A model generated the notes under the pieces. The model did no database searches, had not been told where the DNA came from, and was given only the letters and a program-made list of their open reading frames with translations. This document shows, piece by piece, positions 14,240 to 21,808 of a stretch of DNA of 36,288 nucleotides (position 1 is its first letter; every line of letters starts with the position of its first letter). The DNA comes from Chloroflexota bacterium. GTDB taxonomy: Bacteria > Chloroflexota > Chloroflexia > Chloroflexales > Roseiflexaceae. The DNA lies in NCBI GenBank assembly GCA_030550675.1, contig JAUQOW010000015.1, forward strand, positions 1 through 36,288, in the 5' to 3' direction. Position numbers and translations under genes: made by a program.

Positions 14240-15289
14240 ATGGCACATTCCCCTTTGCACCTCGGCGTGCCTGAGCAGCGGTTGAACGAGGCGGCTGCGA
14301 CGACGCGCACGATGCCGACCGGACTGGGAGACATCCTTCGCCGCGCCGATCTGCTCAACGACATGGCGGAAGTTGAGCGTCAGATGCTGGCGCGCACCGC
14401 ATCGCGCTCGCCGTTGCTGGCTGCCGCTGGCGCATATACCGTCGCCGCTGGCGGAAAGCGGTTGCGGGCTGCGCTGGTGCTGCTCTGCGCGCGACTGGGG
14501 ATGTACGATCCGGGCCGGGCGTTGCATCCGGCGATCGCCATCGAACTGCTGCACGCCGCCTCCCTGATCCACGACGACCTGGTCGACCACGCCGGACAGC
14601 GGCGCGGTCATGTCACCGTCCACACCCGCTGGGATGCCGATGTCGCGCTGCTGCTGGGCGATTATCTCTTCGCGCTGGCGGCGAACGAACTGGCAGCGGA
14701 GCCCGATCCGCGCATTATCGGATTCTACACGTCAGCCGCGCAGACCATGGTCGAGGGAGAACTGAACCCGGTGACGCAGATCGAGCCGCTGGCGATCGCG
14801 GTAGAACAGTACTATCGCAAGATCGGCTGCAAGACCGCCGTGCTGTTCGAGGCGGCATGCAAGGCGGGGATTGCCGTTGCCGGCGGAGACGAGGCGCAGA
14901 TCGAGGCGCTGGGACGTTTTGGCTACGATCTGGGGCTGGCATTCCAGATCGTGGATGATGTGCTCGACTACACCGGCGACGAGGCGGCGCTTGGCAAGCC
15001 AGCCGGCAACGACCTGCGCGAAGGAACGTTGACGCTGCCGCTCATGTATGCCGTAGCGGAAAGCCGTAATCCGTTACTGCGCGCAATTGCGAACGGTCAA
15101 CGCCCGGAACCGGCGCGCGTGCCGCAAATTGTGGCGGCTGTCGTCGCCAGCGGCGGCGCTGATCGCGCGATGGAAGAAGCGCGTCGACTGATCGAACGCG
15201 CCAACCAGCAGTTGACGTCATTCGCAGCGACATCAGCGCGTCGCGCTCTGGTTGAGATCGGCGAATTTGTGCTCAATCGACGTGCGTGA
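14240..15289 (+). CDS. Trans-isoprenyl diphosphate synthase (polyprenyl synthetase)
   Basis: 349 residues. It condenses isopentenyl diphosphate with an allylic diphosphate to make long prenyl chains for quinones or carotenoid precursors. Evidence: GGKRLRAALVLLCA near residue 75, first Asp-rich motif HDDLVDHAGQRRG (~112), and second motif FQIVDDVLDYTGD (~239). KPAGNDLREGTLTLPLMYA is the usual following block. The residues before the first Asp motif are small (Ala, Ser), which fits longer chains such as octaprenyl or solanesyl, but this is a weak guide. The start was chosen by the promoter and AAAGG upstream; the track's start at 14192 falls in the -10 box. Confidence 0.9.
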   Translation: MAHSPLHLGVPEQRLNEAAATTRTMPTGLGDILRRADLLNDMAEVERQMLARTASRSPLLAAAGAYTVAAGGKRLRAALVLLCARLGMYDPGRALHPAIAIELLHAASLIHDDLVDHAGQRRGHVTVHTRWDADVALLLGDYLFALAANELAAEPDPRIIGFYTSAAQTMVEGELNPVTQIEPLAIAVEQYYRKIGCKTAVLFEAACKAGIAVAGGDEAQIEALGRFGYDLGLAFQIVDDVLDYTGDEAALGKPAGNDLREGTLTLPLMYAVAESRNPLLRAIANGQRPEPARVPQIVAAVVASGGADRAMEEARRLIERANQQLTSFAATSARRALVEIGEFVLNRRA

Positions 15290-15296
15290 GAGGACT

Positions 15297-15331
15297 GAGA
15301 ACCGGGAACTGAGAACCAAGAATTGAGAACT
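15297..15331 (+). repeat. Five-unit heptanucleotide array (GAGAACC type)
   Basis: GAGAACC GGGAACT GAGAACC AAGAATT GAGAACT, beginning 8 bases after the polyprenyl synthetase stop and ending 2 bases before a family 1 element. Confidence 0.85.
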
Positions 15332-15333
15332 GA

Positions 15334-15474
15334 TAGGAAGATCAACGAAACGTTGGACAAGCGATCGGCGCTGGCTGAGCCTGTCGAAGCAGCGCGGATT
15401 GAGTCTGTCGAAACCAGCGCCAACCGCTCCACAAGTGCCAGCGTGATTGTGCAGGTTCAGGTTGATCTTCACTA
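15334..15474 (+). repeat. MITE-like element, family 1, copy d
   Basis: TAGGAAGATCAAC-N-GTTGGACAA at the left and GTTGATCTTCACTA at the right, enclosing two diverged copies of the GAGCCTGTCGAAGC core. GAGAACC heptads follow on the right (15476-15482). Confidence 0.8.
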
Positions 15475-15538
15475 TGAGAACCGAGAGCGGCATAGAGGTT
15501 TGGCGCTATGAACGCCTGATCTGTCGGGTCTCACACAA

Positions 15539-15620
15539 AGGCTGACGCAAAGGCGCGAAGACGCGAAGGTGTATTGGATTGCCTGCGCGCCTTTGCGCCT
15601 TTGCGTTTCTGCGTCAGCCT
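15539..15620 (-). repeat. Family 2 inverted-repeat element, copy 2
   Basis: AGGCTGACGCA (15539-15549) and TGCGTCAGCCT (15610-15620) are perfect inverted arms. The interior pairs partly (AAAGGCGCGAAG against CGCCTTTGCG). It sits 4 bases past the stop of the minus-strand DUF190-CBS gene and could stabilise or terminate its transcript, though no T-run follows. Confidence 0.75.
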
Positions 15621-15624
15621 CCTG

Positions 15625-16869
15625 TCATCCCTCCTGCGCCAGGGCGCGCAGCAGACCGCGGCGCGTCACCATGCCCGCCAGGCGTCCCTCGCTATCCACC
15701 ACGACCAGGTGTTGTTTCCCTCCGTCGAGCAGAGCGCGAATGGCGTCGTATTCGCTGGCGCGCGCTGAGATCACGGCTGGCGCCGACGCCAGATCTTCGG
15801 CGGTCATTCCGCTCGACGACGAGGCAGCCAGCGCGGCGAGCGCCGACCGATCGCCCAGGAGCGCCGCGATCCAGGCGGAACGCAGCGGCTCGCGCACCCG
15901 CTGCGTGGCGTCGGGAATCGAGATTGCACCGACAGGATAGAAGCCGTTCACCAGGACGACCGTCTGCGCGGCGGACTGAAGCATCTGGATCAAGACGGCG
16001 GCGGCATCGGCGCCGGGAGACGCCGTCGGCACCAGCATTTGCATGATCAGGCTGACCGGCGGGGGCGGCTCGGCATTCCGTACATGGCTTGAGGACGACT
16101 CGCCGTCAAGCGCCGCACGCAGCGCCTGTTCAACGCCAAAGAACCCCGCCAGGCGTCCCTCGCTGTCGGTCACCGGGAGCGCCTCCAGCCCCCATTCAAC
16201 CAGGAGATTGACCGTGTGCGCGAGCGGCGTCTCAATATAGATCGTGCGCGGCTCGCGCATGGCGTTGCGCACAGAATGCGCAGCAACCCGCGCCAGCGCC
16301 GCAGCGCGCTCCGCGTCCGTGAGTTCCGCCAGCGCCTCAAGCGGCATAGCGCCGAAACGACTCGCGTCCTCCGGCATGACGACGCCAGCCAGTCGCTGAC
16401 CGTCAACGACCGCCAGCAACGGCTGCTTTGAGCGCGCAAGCCGGTCGAAGGCTGCTGCAAGCGGCGTCTCTGGCGGAACCATTATAATCTCGCCGCGCGC
16501 CACATCAGCGATTGAGCGGCTGCCGAACGGACCGCTTGATCGCAACGCCGCGCGATATGCCCTGATGTCCTCAACAGTAATCAGCGCATCGCCGAGCAGG
16601 TCATCGAGTGCGGGCAACACGCGCGCCACGCGCTCGGCGCGGTCGAGCCACTCAATAATGATCGGCGTTTGCTGACTGAAATCGGCAATGCCGGCGGTGC
16701 GCAGGCGATGCCCGGCGCCAAACCCGGCGATGCCGCGCAGCGCCGTGGCGCCCGATGCGCCTTCACGTCGCAATCGGTCGAGTGCAACGAGATAGAGTGG
16801 TTGACCCTCGGCGCTGTCGCGCTCATTGAGATAAATGCGCACGCGCTGAAGCGGCTCGCCTGCTGTCAT
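15625..16869 (-). CDS. DUF190 domain plus multiple CBS domains
   Basis: 414 residues. The N-terminal ~105 residues (RVRIYLNERD, LDRLRREGASGATALRGIAGFG, TPIIIEWLDRAERV) match DUF190, a small PII-like fold. At least three CBS motifs follow, probably two pairs: VPPETPLAAAFDRLARS...LAVVDGQRLAGVV, IETPLAHTVNLLVEWGLEALPVTDSEGRLAGFF, an AAVLIQMLQSAAQTVVLVNG segment, and SEYDAIRALLDG...LVVVDSEGRLAGMV. CBS pairs usually bind adenine nucleotides, so it is probably a cytosolic energy or nucleotide sensor; the controlled target is unknown. ATG at 16869 follows AGGTGG; the track's first codon is a GTG three codons earlier. Confidence 0.82.
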   Translation of the reverse strand: MTAGEPLQRVRIYLNERDSAEGQPLYLVALDRLRREGASGATALRGIAGFGAGHRLRTAGIADFSQQTPIIIEWLDRAERVARVLPALDDLLGDALITVEDIRAYRAALRSSGPFGSRSIADVARGEIIMVPPETPLAAAFDRLARSKQPLLAVVDGQRLAGVVMPEDASRFGAMPLEALAELTDAERAAALARVAAHSVRNAMREPRTIYIETPLAHTVNLLVEWGLEALPVTDSEGRLAGFFGVEQALRAALDGESSSSHVRNAEPPPPVSLIMQMLVPTASPGADAAAVLIQMLQSAAQTVVLVNGFYPVGAISIPDATQRVREPLRSAWIAALLGDRSALAALAASSSSGMTAEDLASAPAVISARASEYDAIRALLDGGKQHLVVVDSEGRLAGMVTRRGLLRALAQEG

Positions 16870-16920
16870 GCCTGCCACCTGTCCCTATGTATTGCGGCGC
16901 CTGGAACGCTTCTCGAAAAG

Positions 16921-16994
16921 GTTGACGCAACAACGCGGAGGCGCAACGCTTCACAATCAATCCGCACCTTTGCGTCTTCGCGCCATTGCGTCAG
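16921..16994 (+). repeat. Family 2 inverted-repeat element, copy 3
   Basis: Arms TTGACGCAA and TTGCGTCAG bracket CGCGGAGGCGCAACGC...CACCTTTGCGTCTTCGCGCC. It lies just upstream of the DUF190-CBS gene, so that gene is flanked by family 2 elements on both sides. Between here and the promoter at 17131 I see only a minus-strand TATACT (17084-17089) without a -35. Confidence 0.65.
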
Positions 16995-17130
16995 ATTTGC
17001 CAGGATACCCCTCGGAAATCGCCTGTTCCCAACATTCATCGACGTCGTTTCAGGCATCCGTCTGCGGATGCGGTTCCAGGTAAAGTATAGCACTATTGCG
17101 TCAGATGAAAAGATCGTTATTCCACGCCCC

Positions 17131-17160
17131 TTGACAACGTTATAAGGAGCGTGATATATC
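17131..17160 (+). promoter_or_regulatory. Probable promoter for the FHA protein gene
   Basis: TTGACA (17131-17136), an 18-base spacer and TATATC (17155-17160). The leader to the ATG at 17320 would be about 150 bases; nothing structured was recognised in it. Confidence 0.55.
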
Positions 17161-17319
17161 GAAGACTATCAGGACTCATGACCAATGCACCGCCGCTTTG
17201 CACCCCGCGATCCACCCACGACGGTCATTGACAGCGCATATTCTCAATAGCATTTGCCAGGCGCGCCGTCGCCGATCTATCGCAACTGCGTCTGGCTCAG
17301 TGATCGCAAGGAGCAGGCG

Positions 17320-17877
17320 ATGGTCAAAGCGCTCGTCCTCACCGCAATCACTGGCGCTCAGATCGGCAGACGCTACGCCGTCAGCGAGCGCGTCAGCACC
17401 ATTGGCAGCGGACCCCAGTGCGATGTGACGCTCAATGATCGCTATCTGAGTCGACGCCATGCCGAGATCCGCCAGATCTTCGACCGCTGGTTCATCGTTC
17501 CGCTGGCGCCGGGCGGCATATCGCTCAACGGCGTGCCGGTGCGCGGGCAAAGTCGCCTCAATCCCGGCGATCAGTTGACGCTTGGCAGTACGACCTATCT
17601 GGTCTCATACGAGGAGCTGGAGGAGCGCGCGCTTGGCGCCCCAACCGAAGCGCAGGCAGCCGGCGTTCCGCGGCTGGGCGAATATTTCGTCCGACGCGGC
17701 ATCCTCACGCCGGACCAGGTTGCGCAGATCGTCAAACGGCAGCGAGATGTTCAAGCCAGCGGCGTAAAGCTACCCTTCGGGCAGATCGCCTACGAGATGG
17801 GGTTCGTCAGCCGTGCGCAGCTTGAGCAGGCGCTGAACGAGCAGCGCGCCGAGTTTCAGGCGGGCTTTCACGACTGA
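17320..17877 (+). CDS. FHA-domain protein
   Basis: 185 residues. The first ~95 form a forkhead-associated domain that reads phosphothreonine: TIGSGPQCDVTLND, SRRHAEI and ISLNGVPV carry the expected Gly, Ser, Arg-His and Asn positions. The last ~65 residues (LGEYFVRRGILTPDQVAQIVKRQ, then LPFGQIAYEMGFVSRAQLEQALNEQ) are two related helical units like those at the N-terminus of type IV pilus/GspE-type ATPases. AAGGAG lies 6 bases before the ATG; the track's start at 17254 is longer without support. No kinase or phosphatase is adjacent. Its 3' end overlaps that of gltX by 10 bases. Confidence 0.85.
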   Translation: MVKALVLTAITGAQIGRRYAVSERVSTIGSGPQCDVTLNDRYLSRRHAEIRQIFDRWFIVPLAPGGISLNGVPVRGQSRLNPGDQLTLGSTTYLVSYEELEERALGAPTEAQAAGVPRLGEYFVRRGILTPDQVAQIVKRQRDVQASGVKLPFGQIAYEMGFVSRAQLEQALNEQRAEFQAGFHD

Positions 17878-19388
17878 ACCTTCACTTCTGTGTGCGCCGC
17901 CAGCGCAGATGCCGCCGCCTGGAGGCGTTGCAGCGTGCGCGCTTTGCCCAGCGCCGCCAGCGTATCGAAGAGCGGCGGCGCGACGGTGCGTCCCGTCACA
18001 GCGACGCGAATGGCGCCGAACAGTTGCCCGGACTTCAACCCCAACTCCTCGCACAGCGCGCGCAACTCCGCCTCAAGGCGATCATGCGTCCACGGCTCAA
18101 GCGGCGCAAGGCGGGCATACGCCGCCTGAAGCGCAGCGATCGTCGTCGCCGCATCCATCTTCTTCTGAACGAGGAGCAGCGGGTCGCTGTACGTCACCTC
18201 GCGGAAGAAGAACTCCAGCAGTTCCGGCGCCTCTCCCAACTCTTTCAGGCGATCATGGATCAGCGGCGTTAGTTGCAACAGATACGCGCGCTCCTCAGCC
18301 GTCGGCGGATTGCTGATCAGACCGGCGCGCGCCAGAAACGGCGCAATCGCATCAGCAAGCTGCTCCGTCGTCAGACGACGGATGTAGATGCCGTTCATAT
18401 CGAGCAACTTTTCGGGGTTCCAGCGCGCTGGCGACGGTTGCACCCGGTCGAGCGTGAACCGTTCGATCAACTCCTCGCGCGACATGATTTCGGTATACCC
18501 GTCGTAACTCCACCCCTGCAGCGCCAGATAGTTAAGCATCGCTTCAGGGAGATACCCGCGCTCCCAGAAGCGGTTGGTCGCCACATCATCATGGCGCTTC
18601 GACAGCTTGCCGCGCCCGTCCTGGCGCAGGATCGGCGGCAGATGCGCGAAGGCTGGCGGCTCCCAGCCAAACGCCTGATAGAGCAGCACGTGATAAGGCG
18701 TGCTTGCCACCCACTCATCGCTGCGCAGCACGTGCGTAATCCGCATAAGGTGGTCATCGACCAGATGCGCCAGGTGATAGACCGGCATCCCGCTCGATTT
18801 CACCAGCACAATGTCGTACAGTTCCTCATTCTTGAACTCAATGCGCTCACCGCCGCGCACCAGATCGCGAAACGCCGTCACTCCTTCGGTCGGCGTTTTC
18901 AGGCGCACCGTATAAGGGCGACCGGTCGCCGCCATTTCACGCTGCCGGTCGAGGGACCAGTCACGCTCGGGACCACGGAAGCGGAAGGCTTTGACGCCGC
19001 GCGCCAGCGCCTCGGCGCGCATGCGCTCCAGTTCTTCCTCGGTCGTGAACGACATATAAGCATGCCCGCTTTCGAGCAACTGCTCAATGAACGGGCGATA
19101 GATCCCCGCCTCGTGACGCAACGACTGCACATATGGCGCATACGGACCGCCGATGTCGGGACCTTCGTCCCAGTCGATGCCGACCCAGCGCAGCGACGCC
19201 ATCAGATCATCGGCGGAGCCGGGCACATAGCGCTTTTCGTCGGTATCTTCGATGCGCAGGATAAATTGCCCGCCATAGTGGCGCGCAAACAACCAGTTGA
19301 ACAGCGCCGTGCGCACGCCGCCAATATGGAGATAACCGGTCGGGCTGGGCGCGAACCGAACCCGCACCGGACCCTGGATCTCACCCAT
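17868..19388 (-). CDS. gltX: Glutamyl-tRNA synthetase
   Basis: 506 residues. It charges tRNA-Glu (or both tRNA-Glu and tRNA-Gln if non-discriminating) with glutamate. Class I signatures: RFAPSPTGYLHIGGVRTALFNW near the N-terminus, RIEDTDEKR, and the KMSKS-type loop GKLSKRHDD at ~261. A C-terminal helical anticodon-binding part follows; length is normal. GGAG lies 7 bases before the ATG. A discriminating or non-discriminating character cannot be judged. A tRNA-Gln gene lies at 27.8 kb, but no glutaminyl-tRNA synthetase or gatCAB gene is in the window. It converges on and overlaps the FHA gene and diverges from uvsE. Confidence 0.96.
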   Translation of the reverse strand: MGEIQGPVRVRFAPSPTGYLHIGGVRTALFNWLFARHYGGQFILRIEDTDEKRYVPGSADDLMASLRWVGIDWDEGPDIGGPYAPYVQSLRHEAGIYRPFIEQLLESGHAYMSFTTEEELERMRAEALARGVKAFRFRGPERDWSLDRQREMAATGRPYTVRLKTPTEGVTAFRDLVRGGERIEFKNEELYDIVLVKSSGMPVYHLAHLVDDHLMRITHVLRSDEWVASTPYHVLLYQAFGWEPPAFAHLPPILRQDGRGKLSKRHDDVATNRFWERGYLPEAMLNYLALQGWSYDGYTEIMSREELIERFTLDRVQPSPARWNPEKLLDMNGIYIRRLTTEQLADAIAPFLARAGLISNPPTAEERAYLLQLTPLIHDRLKELGEAPELLEFFFREVTYSDPLLLVQKKMDAATTIAALQAAYARLAPLEPWTHDRLEAELRALCEELGLKSGQLFGAIRVAVTGRTVAPPLFDTLAALGKARTLQRLQAAASALAAHTEVKVQS

Positions 19389-19420
19389 AGTTTCACTCCG
19401 TTTTCCTCATTGTAACGGGG

Positions 19421-19449
19421 AGTATACCAGCGCGACAATCCGGCGTCAA
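19421..19449 (-). promoter_or_regulatory. Sigma-70-type promoter for gltX
   Basis: On the minus strand TTGACG (19444-19449), a 17-base spacer and TATACT (19421-19426), giving a leader of about 26-30 bases to the ATG at 19388. Confidence 0.85.
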
Positions 19450-19454
19450 GGCGC

Positions 19455-19482
19455 TTGACATTCACACGAAATCGGATATAAT
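19455..19482 (+). promoter_or_regulatory. Consensus sigma-70 promoter for uvsE
   Basis: TTGACA (19455-19460), a 16-base spacer and TATAAT (19477-19482). It is back to back with the gltX promoter, the two -35 boxes being 5 bases apart and forming the inverted repeat GTCAAG-GCG-CTTGAC. Confidence 0.88.
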
Positions 19483-19508
19483 AAACGAAAACGTGTAAGG
19501 ATGCCGCG

Positions 19509-20447
19509 ATGATAATACTGGGCGTCAGCAAAATTCTGGGATGCGACCGATTGTTCCAGGCAGGCATGCATCAGTCTGCCACGCACGCACACTTGAGCCT
19601 GCGTCTGCTCTGGGCGCTTGAAGCGCTCCGCTATCTGTGCGAGCGGCGCATCCATTTCTACCGGCTCCCCGACGATCTGCTGGCGCCAGAGGAGGCGGGC
19701 GGATCAGCCGCCGATCAGATCGCCAGCGCCGCCGCCATCATCGCCGAGGTTCGGTCCCGCATCCATGCCATGGCAATCCGGCTCAGCCTGCACCCGTCGC
19801 CGGGCGTGTCGCCCGGCATTGCTGATGAGACGGCAGCGGCGCGCGCACTGTCGTTCATCGAGTCGCTGGCGATGTTGCTCGACGCGCTCGGCGCCGGTCG
19901 AGAGAGCGTCATTGCGCTCCACATCGGCGGAGCGGGGAGCGATGGCGCGGCTGCCATCGAACGATTCGCCGTTCGTTTCGAACGACTGTCACCGGCAGCG
20001 CAGCGGCGGGTGGCGGTTGAGCACGACGGCGAGCGCTTCGGGTTACTCGCTGCGCTGCGTCTTCACCAGTACACCGGCGCCCCGGTCGTGTTCGACGCGC
20101 TGCACTTTCAGTTGCACAACCCGGAGCGGATCGGGCTGAGCGAGGCGTTAGGGCTTGCACTGGCGACGTGGGCGCCGGGAGTGCGTCCCGAGGTTCATTT
20201 CAGCACGCAGCGCACCGAGGCGCACCTCAAGCCAACGGCTCGCGGGGCGCCGCAGGTGCTGGCGCCGCGCCCCGGTCAGCACAGCGATTTCATCAACCCT
20301 TTCGAGTTTGCCGCATTTCTTGCTGCGGCGCGCGGTCTGCCGCCGTTCGACGTCATGCTTGAAGCCAAGGCGGGCGACCTGGCGCTGCTGCGGCTGCGCG
20401 ACGACCTGCGCCGCTACGCGCCGGAGTGCGTCGGGTGGGTAGGGTGA
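19509..20447 (+). CDS. uvsE: UV DNA damage endonuclease (UvsE/UVDE)
   Basis: 312 residues. The family nicks DNA directly 5' of UV photoproducts in an excision pathway independent of UvrABC, using a metal-dependent TIM barrel. Visible family blocks: LRLLWALEALRYLCERRIHFYRLPDDL, IRLSLHPSPG, IALHIGG, VAVEHDGERFG (END in many relatives), VVFDALHF, EVHFSTQ, HSDFINPFEF and VMLEAKAGDLALLRL, which together supply the His, Glu and Asp metal ligands. AGGA lies 7 bases before the ATG and the leader is about 20 bases. A sunlight-exposed phototroph would benefit, which fits the inferred host. The call is strong by pattern. Confidence 0.85.
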   Translation: MIILGVSKILGCDRLFQAGMHQSATHAHLSLRLLWALEALRYLCERRIHFYRLPDDLLAPEEAGGSAADQIASAAAIIAEVRSRIHAMAIRLSLHPSPGVSPGIADETAAARALSFIESLAMLLDALGAGRESVIALHIGGAGSDGAAAIERFAVRFERLSPAAQRRVAVEHDGERFGLLAALRLHQYTGAPVVFDALHFQLHNPERIGLSEALGLALATWAPGVRPEVHFSTQRTEAHLKPTARGAPQVLAPRPGQHSDFINPFEFAAFLAAARGLPPFDVMLEAKAGDLALLRLRDDLRRYAPECVGWVG

Positions 20448-20689
20448 GCATAGCAGGGCAAGGCGTCGTCATCTTCGAGGGCGCGTCGCTGTTGATCACC
20501 GGCGCACTGGTGCGGCTGGCTCAAGCCCGTAATCAGGTCGGGCGCGCTCCTGCGGGGCTGCCAGAGGCTCAAGCGCCATTGGCTGCGCACGGAGATGGCG
20601 CGACCTCGCCTGTCATCGCGCTTGTGCTACGGGATCTAGAGCGGCGCCGGGCGCGCGAACCGGGTGCAGGCATAAATGGTCAGGAAACG

Positions 20690-21000
20690 ACGCTCCGGTT
20701 GCTGGCGATTAAGATCGCCCCTGATGGACCTGCGGCTGACTGTCCGCCTGCGCGGACGGGAACGACGGCGCCCACTTGCGGTGAGCGCGCCGAACTGCAC
20801 AGGCGAACGTCCGGCGGCATGCCCGCCCGGCGCGACGTCAGTCGCCAGCCAGGGCGCGGCAGGCATGCGCTTTCTTGCCGCCTGACAATTCATGCCCGGA
20901 CCCGCGCGAACCAGCCCCGAAGGGGCTTTCACGTTCTCAGCGAGGGCTTCAGCCTGCAGCAATACGGGCGATTCCTGACACATCACGCCTGCACCCGCCT
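20690..21000 (+). repeat. Large multi-hairpin dispersed element, copy 1
   Basis: A chain of short hairpins and conserved blocks: GGCGATTAAGATCGCC, GTCCGCCTGCGCGGAC, GGCGCGACGTCAGTCGCC, GCCGCCTGACAATTCATGCC and AGCCCCGAAGGGGCT. The reverse complement of 27977-28400 shows the same blocks in the same order. The track ORFs of 254, 116 and 69 aa here are translations of this element. The bases 20448-20690 and 21000-21170 have no recognisable gene. Confidence 0.75.
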
Positions 21001-21179
21001 CACCCTGAAGCGCCTCGACGGGTGCAGGGCTGAGACGTTGCGACGCTGGCTATGTGCGCTGAGCGCCTGTGCGCTTCCGTATGCGCTGCCGACGGCTGAG
21101 CGCTGGAGCCGGCGTTGTGAAACTGGAAGGCGTCTGGCGCGAGCGCGGCGCTGCCTGGTTCAGACGAGGGAGTGCAGAG

Positions 21180-21695
21180 ATGGATCCTGATCGCTCAAGC
21201 AACCTGTCGCTCGACGACATCCCAGCCGATGCGCCGGTGCTCGTGTGCGTGGTGACGCGCCCGGCGGATCTCGAACGGGTGCGCGCTGAGCGATGGTACC
21301 GCATACCGGTCGGGCGGGCGCGCGCCCCGCTCACCGCCAGCTATCTGGCGTTCTATCAGACGGCGGCATTCGGCGCCGAACGCTGGGCTGTACGTTACCT
21401 GGCGGCGGTGCGCGCCGTCGATCTGGCGTACCGCTACGAACTGCTCCCGGATGAACCGCATCATCCACGCGCCGGTCTGCGCTACTACCGGTTTTCCCTG
21501 GGTCCGCTGCTGCGCCTCCCGGTCGCTCTACCCAGTCGGCGCCTGCGCCGCGTGACGTTCATCCCTACCACGTTTGGTCAACTCCTGACGGCGAACGACA
21601 TCGTCGATCTCTGGCAATCCCCGGTGGCGACGCCGTGGAGCGATGTGTGGGGCGCCGGGGTCAGGGCGCGGTGGAGGGCGTCGGTTGAAGGTTGA
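21180..21695 (+). CDS. Conserved-looking hypothetical protein
   Basis: 171 residues from the ATG at 21180, which has GGGAG 7-8 bases upstream; the longer track version would start inside the repeat. I do not recognise the family. The composition looks like a real folded protein: VLVCVVTRPADLERVRAERWYRIPVG, an aromatic-rich middle (LTASYLAFYQTAAFG), YYRFSLGPLLRLP, and RRVTFIPTTFGQLLTANDIVDLW near the end. There is no signal peptide, membrane helix or Cys cluster. It lies between uvsE and the amidase without tight coupling to either. The last ~8 codons run into a GGTTGAA-type heptad sequence. Confidence 0.6.
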   Translation: MDPDRSSNLSLDDIPADAPVLVCVVTRPADLERVRAERWYRIPVGRARAPLTASYLAFYQTAAFGAERWAVRYLAAVRAVDLAYRYELLPDEPHHPRAGLRYYRFSLGPLLRLPVALPSRRLRRVTFIPTTFGQLLTANDIVDLWQSPVATPWSDVWGAGVRARWRASVEG

Positions 21696-21808
21696 AGGTT
21701 TCAGGTAGAGCCGTTGCATTGCACCGGCTCCACACGAAGATTACCGGTGGAATGCCATGGTACAATTGACCGGATAATGCGAGCACAGGTAGAGCGACAG
21801 GCACACCC

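Noticed and set aside
17151-17231. Possible 26-codon leader ORF before the FHA gene (GTG at 17151)
   Set aside because: The AAGGAG is only about one base from the start codon, and the start overlaps the predicted -10 region.
20426-21190. 254-aa ORF between uvsE and the small unknown gene
   Set aside because: Its middle translates the multi-hairpin repeat also present at 27977-28400; composition is not protein-like and it starts inside uvsE without a ribosome binding site.
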